From: Nitrosomonas cryotolerans ATCC 49181
Lineage (GTDB): Bacteria > Pseudomonadota > Gammaproteobacteria > Burkholderiales > Nitrosomonadaceae
Direction: 5' to 3'
NCBI RefSeq assembly: GCF_900143275.1
Contig: NZ_FSRO01000001.1
Span: 2,498,116 to 2,562,115, forward strand
Length of the DNA: 64,000 nucleotides
In this document: piece after piece, positions 57,322 through 64,000 of the stretch
How positions within the stretch are numbered: the first letter of the stretch is position 1
How the letters are laid out: each line of letters begins with the position of its first letter
The notes under the pieces: generated by a model
The model's database searches: none
The model's input: only the letters and a program-made list of their open reading frames with translations
Told to the model about the DNA's origin: nothing
Program-made: the position numbers and the translations under genes

Positions 57322-57510
57322 ATGATGAATAATTCAAGTATAGCCTCGCTAAGCATGAGCAATCCTTCCCAGTTTATTGCAATGGATAAAAACAGATCTA
57401 TTCGTAGCGATCACCTGTTTTTGAATAATGATGTGATATTTATCCAGCATCAAGGAGAGCAATATCGTTTACGCCGGACACGTAACGGTAAGTTAATTCT
57501 GACTAAATAA
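57322..57510 (+). CDS. hemP: Haemin uptake protein HemP
   Basis: A 62-residue protein ending IQHQGEQYRLRRTRNGKLIL, the HemP signature (HxGxxYxLRxTRxGKLILTK). HemP/HmuP proteins are small activators of haem-uptake genes under Fur control. AAGGG lies seven bases before the first ATG; a second ATG follows directly. No haem receptor gene is near. The bfd gene starts 20 bases downstream. Confidence 0.9.
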   Translation: MMNNSSIASLSMSNPSQFIAMDKNRSIRSDHLFLNNDVIFIQHQGEQYRLRRTRNGKLILTK

Positions 57511-57529
57511 TGGACTTTAGGGCTTAATC

Positions 57530-57727
57530 ATGTATATTTGTATTTGCAAAGGAGTCACAGATAACGCAATTCGTGAGGCTGTTATTAAGCAAGGCGCTGG
57601 CCGAATGCGAGATTTGAGAACCTGCTTGGGTGTAGCCGAGCAGTGTGGTGTTTGTGCTTGTCACGCGAAAATGGTGCTAGAACAAACGCTGACACAAAAA
57701 AATGCTGACGCGACACTCTCCTTCTAA
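57530..57727 (+). CDS. bfd: Bacterioferritin-associated ferredoxin
   Basis: A 65-residue 2Fe-2S protein that reduces ferric iron in bacterioferritin for release. Cys ligands: MYICICKGVTDNAIREAV (CxC) and CGVCACHAKMV (CxxC). It lies between hemP and bfr on the same strand, the classic bfd-bfr layout. Confidence 0.94.
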   Translation: MYICICKGVTDNAIREAVIKQGAGRMRDLRTCLGVAEQCGVCACHAKMVLEQTLTQKNADATLSF

Positions 57728-57767
57728 ACCCACTCGTATACACGAGATTTCCGCCTGAGGAGGCAAA

Positions 57768-58232
57768 ATGAAAGGTAATGCAGATATCATCAACTGGTTA
57801 AATCGCCAGTTACAACATGAATTAACCGCTATCAACCAATATTTTCTTCATGCACGCATGTACAAGAACTGGGGATTCAACAGCTTAGCCAAGCATGAAT
57901 ACGAAGAATCTTGTGAAGAGATGAGACACGCTGATAAATTAATTGAACGGATTTTACTCTTAGAAGGCCTGCCCAATTTACAGGAATTAGGTAAGCTCAT
58001 GATTGGTGAGACCGCCGAAGAATGTATCGCTTGCGATCTTAAGCTGGAAACAACCGCACATAAAACACTGGTCGACGCAGTCACGGCCTGTGAAGTGGCA
58101 AAAGATTATGTTTCACGGGAAATTTTCGCAGATATTTTAACAGATACCGAAGAGCACATTGACTGGCTGGCAACGCAGCAGGATGTGATGCAGAAAATCG
58201 GTATCCAAAACTGGTTACAAAGCCAGATATAG
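57768..58232 (+). CDS. bfr: Bacterioferritin
   Basis: A 154-residue haem-binding ferritin that stores iron. Ferroxidase ligands: Glu in QHELTAINQYF, Glu and His in ESCEEMRHADKL and the late TDTEEHIDWLATQ. The haem-axial Met is in EEMRHAD. AGGAGG lies six bases before the ATG. It forms the Fur-box-preceded group with hemP and bfd. Confidence 0.96.
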   Translation: MKGNADIINWLNRQLQHELTAINQYFLHARMYKNWGFNSLAKHEYEESCEEMRHADKLIERILLLEGLPNLQELGKLMIGETAEECIACDLKLETTAHKTLVDAVTACEVAKDYVSREIFADILTDTEEHIDWLATQQDVMQKIGIQNWLQSQI

Positions 58233-58240
58233 TTTCTAGC

Positions 58241-58279
58241 TGCCGCTGGGTTTCCTCCTCCTACTCCAGCGGCATTTTA
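58241..58279 (+). terminator. Terminator-like hairpin after bfr
   Basis: TGCCGCTGG and CCAGCGGCA form a 9-bp perfect stem with a 16-base loop, followed by TTTTAG. It lies just after the bfr stop and could end the hemP-bfd-bfr message or dampen DUF2325 expression downstream. Confidence 0.55.
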
Positions 58280-58342
58280 GCCAGCCAGCCTATGTCGGCA
58301 AGCCAGCTACTTTTTTATTGCTGACTTGTTGGGACCTGGATT

Positions 58343-59071
58343 ATGAGAATACTGAAAAAATCAACTTTAAGTGTGATTTCTCCTTTGAGTATCGTTTCCT
58401 TAATCCACCTTCCCAACACAACACATACAGACAATCTCTTGTCTGCTTGCCTGCGTGGCGCAGATCGACTGTACCGTCATTTGTACCATACTATCTTTAA
58501 TGACAATTGCCATAATCACTTCGATTCCACCCATATACCCCGGCTATTCAGAAAACAGCGCTATGATGTTATAAAACCAGTCTCTGAAATAAACAGGGCG
58601 TCCAGAAAATCGGCCTCCGTTACAAGTCCATTATCGCTGATCAAGGCAACAACACACATAAAAAATAATGACATTTCCAAGCAGAATCCGTCTGGATATG
58701 ATCATCATCAGCGATTATCCGGAAAATCTGTCTTATGCGTAGGCGGACGCGCTGCACTGTACCCACGATATCGTTATTTAGTCGAAACTTCTGGTGGTAT
58801 TTTTTTATCTTTTCACGGAAATTCCAGTGACAATATAGAGCGATTATTCAAGCTATTAGCCTATACCAACATGGTTATCTGTCCTGTTGACTGCGTTAAT
58901 CACGACGCTTATCTCACAGTGCAACATTACTGTAGACATTCGGGAAAACCTTGTGCATTGTTAGAGCGATCCGAAATAGCGACTTTCCGCAAAGGAATAG
59001 AAATACTAGCCATGATAGCTACAAAACAACCCATTCTGTCAGAAAACTCAATATCCCAACTCCAACATTAA
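58343..59071 (+). CDS. DUF2325 protein (paralogue 2)
   Basis: A 242-residue protein of unknown function. Residues about 1-130 are a low-complexity, Ser/His-rich N-terminus unlike paralogue 1. The C-terminal DUF2325 domain reads VLCVGGRAALYPRYRYLVET, NMVICPVDCVNHDAYLTV and CRHSGKPCALL, aligned with paralogue 1 (51019-52347) through all three cysteine motifs. It follows bfr after a terminator-like hairpin and precedes a multicopper oxidase. A role tied to iron or redox state is inferred from neighbours only. Confidence 0.85.
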   Translation: MRILKKSTLSVISPLSIVSLIHLPNTTHTDNLLSACLRGADRLYRHLYHTIFNDNCHNHFDSTHIPRLFRKQRYDVIKPVSEINRASRKSASVTSPLSLIKATTHIKNNDISKQNPSGYDHHQRLSGKSVLCVGGRAALYPRYRYLVETSGGIFLSFHGNSSDNIERLFKLLAYTNMVICPVDCVNHDAYLTVQHYCRHSGKPCALLERSEIATFRKGIEILAMIATKQPILSENSISQLQH

Positions 59072-59144
59072 TTTCTCAGTCCTATGAGGCCTAATAAGCT
59101 ATTCGGCTTATCATTATTGTTGCAACTATTGAATAGGAGAAAAA

Positions 59145-60128
59145 ATGAATTTCCATCATGCCAGCCGTATTCTGGCTATTTTTTCTATTGCGATCTTTTT
59201 CTCATTGCCACTCGAAGCAGCCACAAGAGAATACTGGGTTGCGGCAGAGAAATTATCCTGGGATTATGCACCTTCAAAGAAAAATCTTATTAATCCCGAT
59301 GAAACATTGGGCGTTTGGGGGCAAACACGCATATACACAAAGTACCGGTATATTGGCTATACGGATAGCACTTATACTCAGCCGGTATCACAACCAGAAT
59401 GGATGGGAATTCTAGGGCCTCAATTACGGGCCGTGGTCGGTGATACCATAAAGGTTCATTTTCTGAACAAAACAGATCGAGCACTTTCTATGCATCCACA
59501 TGGTGTGTTATATGACAAGGACAGCGAAGGAGCCGATGGGGGCAAAGGTGCCAGCATACCGCCCGGCGAAAGTTATACCTATACTTGGGTTGTAGACAAA
59601 GATGCAGGCCCGGGGCCCGACGATCCTTCATCAATCGTTTGGCTATATCATTCTCATGTCATGGCCGAAGAGGAAATGAACCTCGGTTTAGTCGGCACCA
59701 TCATTGTTACGCAAAAAGATCGCGCACGTTCTGCTTCCGACCTTAAACCTCAGGATATAGATCAGGAATTTACTGCTCTGTTTATGATCTTTAATGAAGA
59801 GAATGATGAAGAAAGTGGTCTTAAACACACCATCAACGGTCGTATTTTTGGCAATCTTAAAGGCTACGAAACCAATCTGAATGAACGCGTACGCTGGCAT
59901 CTCGTCGCGTTGGGTAATGAAGTCGATAATCATACTGTACACTGGCACGCTCAGACCGTCCTTAAACATGGACACCGTACCGATGTCATTGAAGTACTGC
60001 CTGCCAGTATGGTTTCAGTAGACATGACTCCCCGCTCACCTGGCAACTGGTTATTTCACTGCCATGTCAATGATCACATGATCGCAGGAATGTCCACACG
60101 CTGGCACGTCAATACCAATTCAGACTAA
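59145..60128 (+). CDS. Two-domain multicopper oxidase (type B layout)
   Basis: A 327-residue secreted copper oxidase with a signal peptide (ends near LEAATRE). Two cupredoxin domains hold the trinuclear-site histidines in ALSMHPHGVLY and VWLYHSHVMAE (domain 1) and NHTVHWHAQT and WLFHCHVNDHMIAGM (domain 2). The type 1 copper ligands (Cys, His, Met of HCHVNDHMIAGM) occur only in domain 2, so it is the type B, small-laccase-like arrangement. It may oxidise Fe(II), Cu(I) or phenols. AGGAG lies eight bases before the ATG. Confidence 0.93.
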   Translation: MNFHHASRILAIFSIAIFFSLPLEAATREYWVAAEKLSWDYAPSKKNLINPDETLGVWGQTRIYTKYRYIGYTDSTYTQPVSQPEWMGILGPQLRAVVGDTIKVHFLNKTDRALSMHPHGVLYDKDSEGADGGKGASIPPGESYTYTWVVDKDAGPGPDDPSSIVWLYHSHVMAEEEMNLGLVGTIIVTQKDRARSASDLKPQDIDQEFTALFMIFNEENDEESGLKHTINGRIFGNLKGYETNLNERVRWHLVALGNEVDNHTVHWHAQTVLKHGHRTDVIEVLPASMVSVDMTPRSPGNWLFHCHVNDHMIAGMSTRWHVNTNSD

Positions 60129-60250
60129 TCAATACAGATCGGGATTGGGTTGATTCTGACCCAAATGTCTTATAAGACCTCAGCCATAGCCATATACCGG
60201 AACACTCTGAGATAGGTGTCACTTATTGTTTTATTTTTTAGATAACTTAG

Positions 60251-60833
60251 TCATGAAATGCTTCCCCAGAGAGTGATACATCTGACTTGTACAGCGACGA
60301 GGAATGAAACAATATTTTTGACGTATCCTGTGGCAATGCCACACCATCTCTTGAGATTAAGGGAAGCATCTTCAACAAGATGTCGTAATTTATAACGCTC
60401 ATTGTCGTAAGACCTTCGTGCTGTACGGCTCTTCTTTGAGGGGATTACGATTTCCATGCCTTCCCTCCTTGTCTGTTTAATAATTGCACTGCTGTCATAA
60501 CCGCAATCCACCAACAAATTCCGCATCAAGTCCTTTGATCATACCATCAACCCGCGTGCAATCCGCTGTTGTGGTGCCTTGTGTAATAAAAACTCTGGCC
60601 GACATACCAATGCGCATCCACAGCCAAATGCCCTTGCCGCACCAACGGATAGAACGGCTGCGCGTACTCTTCCAACTCCCATGATCCGACGGCAAATTCC
60701 GCCACGGTGCGCCCGTGCGCATAATCCAGAAAACGACATTAATGAACTGGCGGTTATCTCTGATTATCCCCCCAAACACCTTGGTGGCCAGGCAAATAAG
60801 TTTCAAACGACGTCCATACTTCGTCTGATATAT
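60251..60833 (-). pseudogene. Frameshifted IS5-family transposase remnant
   Basis: Pieces of one DDE transposase in three frames. ISDEVWTSFETYLPG lies next to the repeat at 60835. Next comes VFWIMRTGAPWRNLPSDHGS (60495-60806), then a C-terminal part with VDCGYDSSAIIKQTRREGME and HLVEDASLNLKRWCGIATGY (60251-60529). The first frameshift lies in a G-run (ggggggat). The 5' end is cut by miniature-element copy B. It is inactive. Confidence 0.85.
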
Positions 60834-60834
60834 C

Positions 60835-60923
60835 GAGACCTTTGCAAAACCCCAGCAGCTGAAAAATTAACTCTTTATAATCAATAGTAGAAAGCTTTTT
60901 ACGAGGACTTTTGCAAAAATCTC
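60835..60923. repeat. 89-bp miniature inverted-repeat element (copy B)
   Basis: Begins GAGACCTTTGCAAAA and ends TTTTGCAAAAATCTC, near-perfect inverted repeats. About 80% identical to copy C (63890-63978) by eye. ATC flanks both sides, a possible 3-bp duplication. It sits at the 5' end of the degenerate IS5 transposase. Confidence 0.85.
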
Positions 60924-61179
60924 ATCATGCCTACGATGTGAATGTATTATATGAGATTTTTTATTTTTATAAGAATCTCATACTCCTCATTTTGTGACTA
61001 CATTATTTAATGATTGAGAAACAATCAGCCTATCTAGCATGAACCCAAGTATACCTAAAGTTTAAATTCCTACTGTCGATGAATGACCACAACTAGTCAA
61101 TATCCGGTTTGGTAGAGCCAATATTAATCAATCCAGATACTGAATTTTCAGATCAACAGGATTAATCAGGAATGACATT

Positions 61180-61362
61180 ATGGGAATCATTGTTAACTTT
61201 AAATCTGGTGCCAAGCAGATATTCATTGTTCATCAGGATATTCTTGCAACAGAGTTCAGACATTTAGCCGAAACGGTGGGTGGACGTATAAATAGTGTTG
61301 AGTTTATGTCATCTCCTCAGTACCCGGATTCTGTTATTTCAGAATCAAAGGGAACATTTTAA
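61180..61362 (+). CDS. Small hypothetical protein
   Basis: A 60-residue ORF (MGIIVNFKSGAKQIFIVHQD..) with GGAATGA upstream of the ATG. I recognise no domain. It is flanked by IS remnants, so it may be a genuine orphan or chance ORF; the balanced composition and the ribosome site slightly favour a real gene. Confidence 0.4.
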   Translation: MGIIVNFKSGAKQIFIVHQDILATEFRHLAETVGGRINSVEFMSSPQYPDSVISESKGTF

Positions 61363-61571
61363 TACAATAATAAGATTAAATATCGGATATATTAATTGCT
61401 AGGCAATCACGCTTGAAATAAGAATCAGCCTGCTGATATAAATAATAGATAACAGTTTCTTCTCAGGAGTTTATTTCGGTCGGAAAAGTAAAATAATGGG
61501 TTCCGTTGTATTAAACGCAAAACGCATATTTCAGATAAATTGACATGCCATCCCTTTATAACTAGACGGAT

Positions 61572-61912
61572 TTATCCTGCCAATGCATAAAATTGCTCAG
61601 CAAAAGATATCTTATCAATCATCACCCAACCTTTGCGAATCATGTACATGAGTTCGATGCTAGCTAGAATATTTCTAGCTGATTGAAAAGATTCGAATCC
61701 GAGCATTGGTTTCGTCACTCGCTTCGACACTCGATAGTCTTGTTCCACAATATTATCGAGATATTTTACCTGACTGACGAACCACCATGGACATCTCCTT
61801 GCTGACATTGATCTCACCAATCGCCGCTTTATTGGCATCACTTTTATCCATCTTGATCTTTTCAGGAACGCCATTGGCTTGCATAGCTTTGTCAAAGAAG
61901 CGTTTGGTGAAG
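61572..61912 (-). pseudogene. IS6-family transposase, 3' remnant with frameshift
   Basis: The upstream part (FFDKAMQANGVPEKIKMDKS..SKEMSMVVRQ) and the downstream part (VKYLDNIVEQDYRVSKRVTK..PMLGFESFQSARNILASIELM) are in different frames that meet near 61785. Together they give the C-terminal half of an IS6-type DDE transposase. The N-terminal half is missing, cut by the IS3 element that starts near 61913. Confidence 0.8.
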
Positions 61913-62173
61913 TGGTACCGCAAAACTGGACAAATTGTTAAGCTCTGATATGAAATAAATAGAGAGACATAATCATGAGCAAGAAACGTATGCAATATTC
62001 AACAGAATTCAAAGCCAAAATAGCCTTGGCAGCAATACGTGGAGAAGAAACGGTACCACAACTAGCCGCTCGTTATCATATCCATCCTACGCAGATTAAT
62101 AGCTGGAAACGTCATTTGATTGAAAAAGCCAGTGATTTGTTTGGCAAGAATAGTGACGCCAATAATAAGAATA

Positions 62174-63447
62174 AGACCTCTGCACAACCGCGTAAATTTG
62201 CTGTGATAATGGGAGAAATGTCCAAATGACATTTGTTATGCGTGTTATTTTGGCAGAAAGTGAAGCTTTTCTTCCTTTTAAAGGAAGTTTTCTCCCTTTA
62301 TGTGGCATTTAGACGGACTACTCCCCTTGGTGGCTTGTCCACGAAAATTTTGTTGGCAGCTTTTTTTAAATTCATGCAGATGCTTTTCAGCATAACTTGG
62401 GCGTTGACTTTCGCCGTGCCGAAGTAACTGGCGCGTCCCATCCCGAATAGACGTTTGGCCGTGCCGAAACACTGTTCAACAATATAGCGTTTTTTGCTGA
62501 TCAATTTATTCGCCAGCTTCTGGCGTGCCGAGAGTGGTTTGTTCTTGTACGCACGATGCATGATTGCGCTCTTGATTTTGTGATTTTTTAGAAACTGCCG
62601 ATTGGCGTTGCTGGCTGATCCTTTGTCGGCATATACCCGATTTGCCTCGATGTGCGCACCCTCGATAGCTGCTTCGAAATGTATCATTTCGCTCTGGTTG
62701 GCAGGGGCAGTGTGAACTCCGCGCACATAGCCGTCTTGCGAATCCACTACCAGGTAACTGCGATAGCCAAATTGCGACTTCTTGCCTTTTTTTAGCCAGG
62801 TCGCATCCGGATCCGCGCTTTGTTCTTCAATAAAAGTGATTCCCGGTTGGCTGCCATCCTCAAATTGAACAGCCTTACCTTCGGCATCCACCTCAAGCAG
62901 GATAACCTTTTTGGGGCGTGCCGCTGACTCAATCAGCGTGGCATCAATTACCGCTCCCATTGCGCCTTTGATCATCAATCCGTGTGATTGAAGCTGTTCA
63001 TTGATCGAGGCTAGCAGATCGTCTAACCGATCGCCGGACACCAATCGGTTGCGAAACCGACACAGGGTGGTTTCGTCCGGTATCGCATCCGACAAGGACA
63101 AACCACAAAATTGTAGAAAATCAATCCGAACATACAGTGCTTGCTCCAACGCAGCATCCGACAAACTATGCCACTGTCCCAGCAGGATCGCCTTGAACAT
63201 CATTAACCTATCAAATGGTTCCCGTCCTCCACCATGCGATAACTCGCGCTTGTATAAACCTGTAAGCTTCGAACGTAACTCCTGCCAGTCAATCAGGACA
63301 TCAATCTTCATTAGCACACTGTCTCGTCTCAATCGCTGTGCCAATTCCAGTGTTCCAAAACTTATCTGCATCTCTTGCTCCAAATGTCTTCTGCTTGTCA
63401 CTATTTTAGTCGGTTATCGCGCTGACGGGGGAGTTGTGCAAAGGTCT
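62174..63447 (-). mobile_element. IS5-family insertion sequence inside IS3 orfA
   Basis: Terminal inverted repeats AGACCTCTGCACAAC (62174-62188) and GTTGTGCAAAGGTCT (63433-63447) differ at one position. The total is about 1.27 kb with one transposase. Flanks read TAAG and TTAG, an imperfect 4-bp target duplication. Excision in silico restores the orfA frame exactly. Confidence 0.85.
62298..63371 (-). CDS. IS5-family transposase
   Basis: A 357-residue DDE transposase starting MQISFGTLELAQRL. Typical segments: GREPFDRLMMFKAILLGQWH, IPDETTLCRFRNRL, GAVIDATLIESAA (first Asp), VYADKGSASNANRQFL (second Asp) and RYIVEQCFGTAKRLFGMGRA (Glu). No frameshift is visible, so it may be active. I chose the ATG at 63371 with GGAG seven bases upstream; a GTG at 63401 adds ten residues. 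Confidence 0.9.
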   Translation of the reverse strand: MQISFGTLELAQRLRRDSVLMKIDVLIDWQELRSKLTGLYKRELSHGGGREPFDRLMMFKAILLGQWHSLSDAALEQALYVRIDFLQFCGLSLSDAIPDETTLCRFRNRLVSGDRLDDLLASINEQLQSHGLMIKGAMGAVIDATLIESAARPKKVILLEVDAEGKAVQFEDGSQPGITFIEEQSADPDATWLKKGKKSQFGYRSYLVVDSQDGYVRGVHTAPANQSEMIHFEAAIEGAHIEANRVYADKGSASNANRQFLKNHKIKSAIMHRAYKNKPLSARQKLANKLISKKRYIVEQCFGTAKRLFGMGRASYFGTAKVNAQVMLKSICMNLKKAANKIFVDKPPRGVVRLNAT

Positions 63448-63557
63448 TAGAATGGTCATAGTGCCGACGATTTACATCGCGTGATTGGGCAATTGACGGT
63501 GGAACGCGATTTTTTAGCCAGAAAGCTCGATCATTAAGTGTTGCTGAGCGCAAAACA

Positions 63558-63890
63558 ATGATCGAGCACCACGAGAAACTAAGTCAATCGCGTCAATGCC
63601 ATTTACTGGGTGTTGCACGCTCGTCGTATTATTATCAGCCACAACCCACAGATGGGAGTGAGTTAATCTTGTTGCGTCAAATGGATGAGCAGTATTTGAA
63701 AACACCACAGTATGGTTCACGCAGTTATGCCACGTGGTTCAGGCGCCAGAGGATGATGATAGGCCGCAAGAAAGCAACTTCAATGATGAAGATGCTGGGC
63801 ATTATTAGCACAGCACCAAAGCCCAAAACCAGTATTCCGGCCAAGCAGCACAAGAAATATCCTTATCTGCTCAAAAGTAAGACCCATTAG
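63558..63890 (+). pseudogene. IS3-family transposase OrfB, N-terminal part cut by a miniature element
   Basis: 111 codons of the OrfB N-terminal region (SQSRQCHLLGVARSSYYYQ, YGSRSYATWFRRQRM, AKQHKKYPYLLKSK), ending at the inserted miniature element. After the element the sequence ISRPSQV continues the expected OrfB, one base out of frame. The catalytic DDE part lies beyond the window. Confidence 0.85.
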
Positions 63891-63978
63891 AGACCTTTGC
63901 AAAATCCCAATAGTTGAAAGATTAACCCTTTATAATGAATAGTAAAAAACTACTGGCGAGGGCTTTTGCAAAAGTCTC
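63890..63978. repeat. 89-bp miniature inverted-repeat element (copy C)
   Basis: Starts GAGACCTTTGCAAAA and ends TTTTGCAAAAGTCTC (14 of 15 pair as an inverted repeat). Flanked by CCATTAG on both sides (63884-63890 and 63978-63984), a likely target-site duplication. Its core TAACCCTTTATAAT recurs in copy A at 44367-44428 and, with one change, in copy B. Confidence 0.9.
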
Positions 63979-64000
63979 CATTAGTCGTCCCAGCCAAGTT

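Larger units (their letters stand above)
61975..63537 (+). pseudogene. IS3-family transposase subunit OrfA, split by an IS5-family insertion
   Basis: The first part (61975-62175) is a helix-turn-helix protein, STEFKAKIALAAIRGEETVP..QLAARYHIHPTQINSWKRHL. The rest (63451-63537) resumes in the same frame as NGHSADDLHRVIGQLTVERD..FLARKLDH*. Removing 62176-63450 restores a 95-residue OrfA of normal length with its C-terminal leucine-zipper-like part. Confidence 0.85.
61913..64000 (+). mobile_element. IS3-family element, interrupted and running off the right edge
   Basis: The left end lies near TGGTACCGCAAAACTGG (61913). It encodes orfA and orfB of an IS3-type element, but orfA is split by an IS5-family insertion (62174-63447) and orfB by miniature-element copy C. 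It cuts the IS6 remnant on its left. The exact ends are not proven; the right end is outside the window. Confidence 0.75.

Noticed and set aside
59092..59109. Hairpin ATAAGC..GCTTAT before the multicopper oxidase gene
   Set aside because: Six-bp stem without T-run and close to the ribosome site; too weak to call a terminator.
1..64000. tRNA, rRNA and CRISPR arrays
   Set aside because: Intergenic gaps were read for cloverleaf patterns and regular short repeats; none were convincing.

Overview
The window looks like chromosomal DNA of an AT-rich beta-proteobacterium, most likely an ammonia oxidiser of the Nitrosomonas group. This rests on gene content (an XrtA-type exopolysaccharide locus, rpe-gph-trpE, cytochrome c4, a two-domain multicopper oxidase) and on protein sequences recognised by eye; no database search was run. 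No rRNA, tRNA or CRISPR array was found.

Layout. (1) 0-10 kb, all minus strand: central metabolism and amino acids. alaA, hom and thrC are followed by sdhB-sdhE-gltA-sucA-sucB (sucB runs off the left edge). (2) 10.6-28.4 kb: a long minus-strand exopolysaccharide operon of the exosortase A (XrtA/PEP-CTERM) type. It holds the export lipoprotein, chain-length protein, tyrosine autokinase, outer-membrane protein, ATPase, deacetylase, FemAB-like protein, glycosyltransferases, XrtA-EpsI, a formyltransferase-deacetylase fusion and an amidotransferase. A methyltransferase, a sugar-kinase-like protein and a low-molecular-weight tyrosine phosphatase lie at its far end. The FemAB gene is frameshifted by an exact 7-bp tandem duplication. 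A REC-EAL c-di-GMP regulator lies divergently upstream of the operon, with a 113-bp inverted-repeat element between them. (3) 30-50 kb: housekeeping genes, including glutathione-dependent formaldehyde oxidation, rdgB-rph, map, cytochrome c4, hemL, thiDE, rubredoxin-gloA, apaG, rpe-gph-trpE, a CBS protein, a glycosyltransferase, a cation antiporter and a P2-type ATPase. (4) 50.4-60.1 kb: a sulfide/iron island. It has a secreted DSP-like phosphatase, sulfide:quinone oxidoreductase, persulfide dioxygenase, hemP, bfd, bfr, a two-domain multicopper oxidase and two paralogous DUF2325 genes, with Fur-box-like sites. (5) 60.2-64 kb: a graveyard of nested insertion sequences. An IS6 remnant is cut by an IS3 element, which is itself interrupted by an IS5-family element and by an 89-bp miniature element.

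How the parts fit. The EPS operon encodes synthesis, modification and export of a polysaccharide that XrtA systems couple to PEP-CTERM protein sorting; no PEP-CTERM substrate is visible here. The sulfide genes would oxidise H2S to persulfide and then sulfite. hemP, bfd and bfr handle haem and stored iron. The DUF2325 proteins sit in the same putatively Fur-controlled neighbourhood and have no known function; they are the best candidates here for something undescribed.
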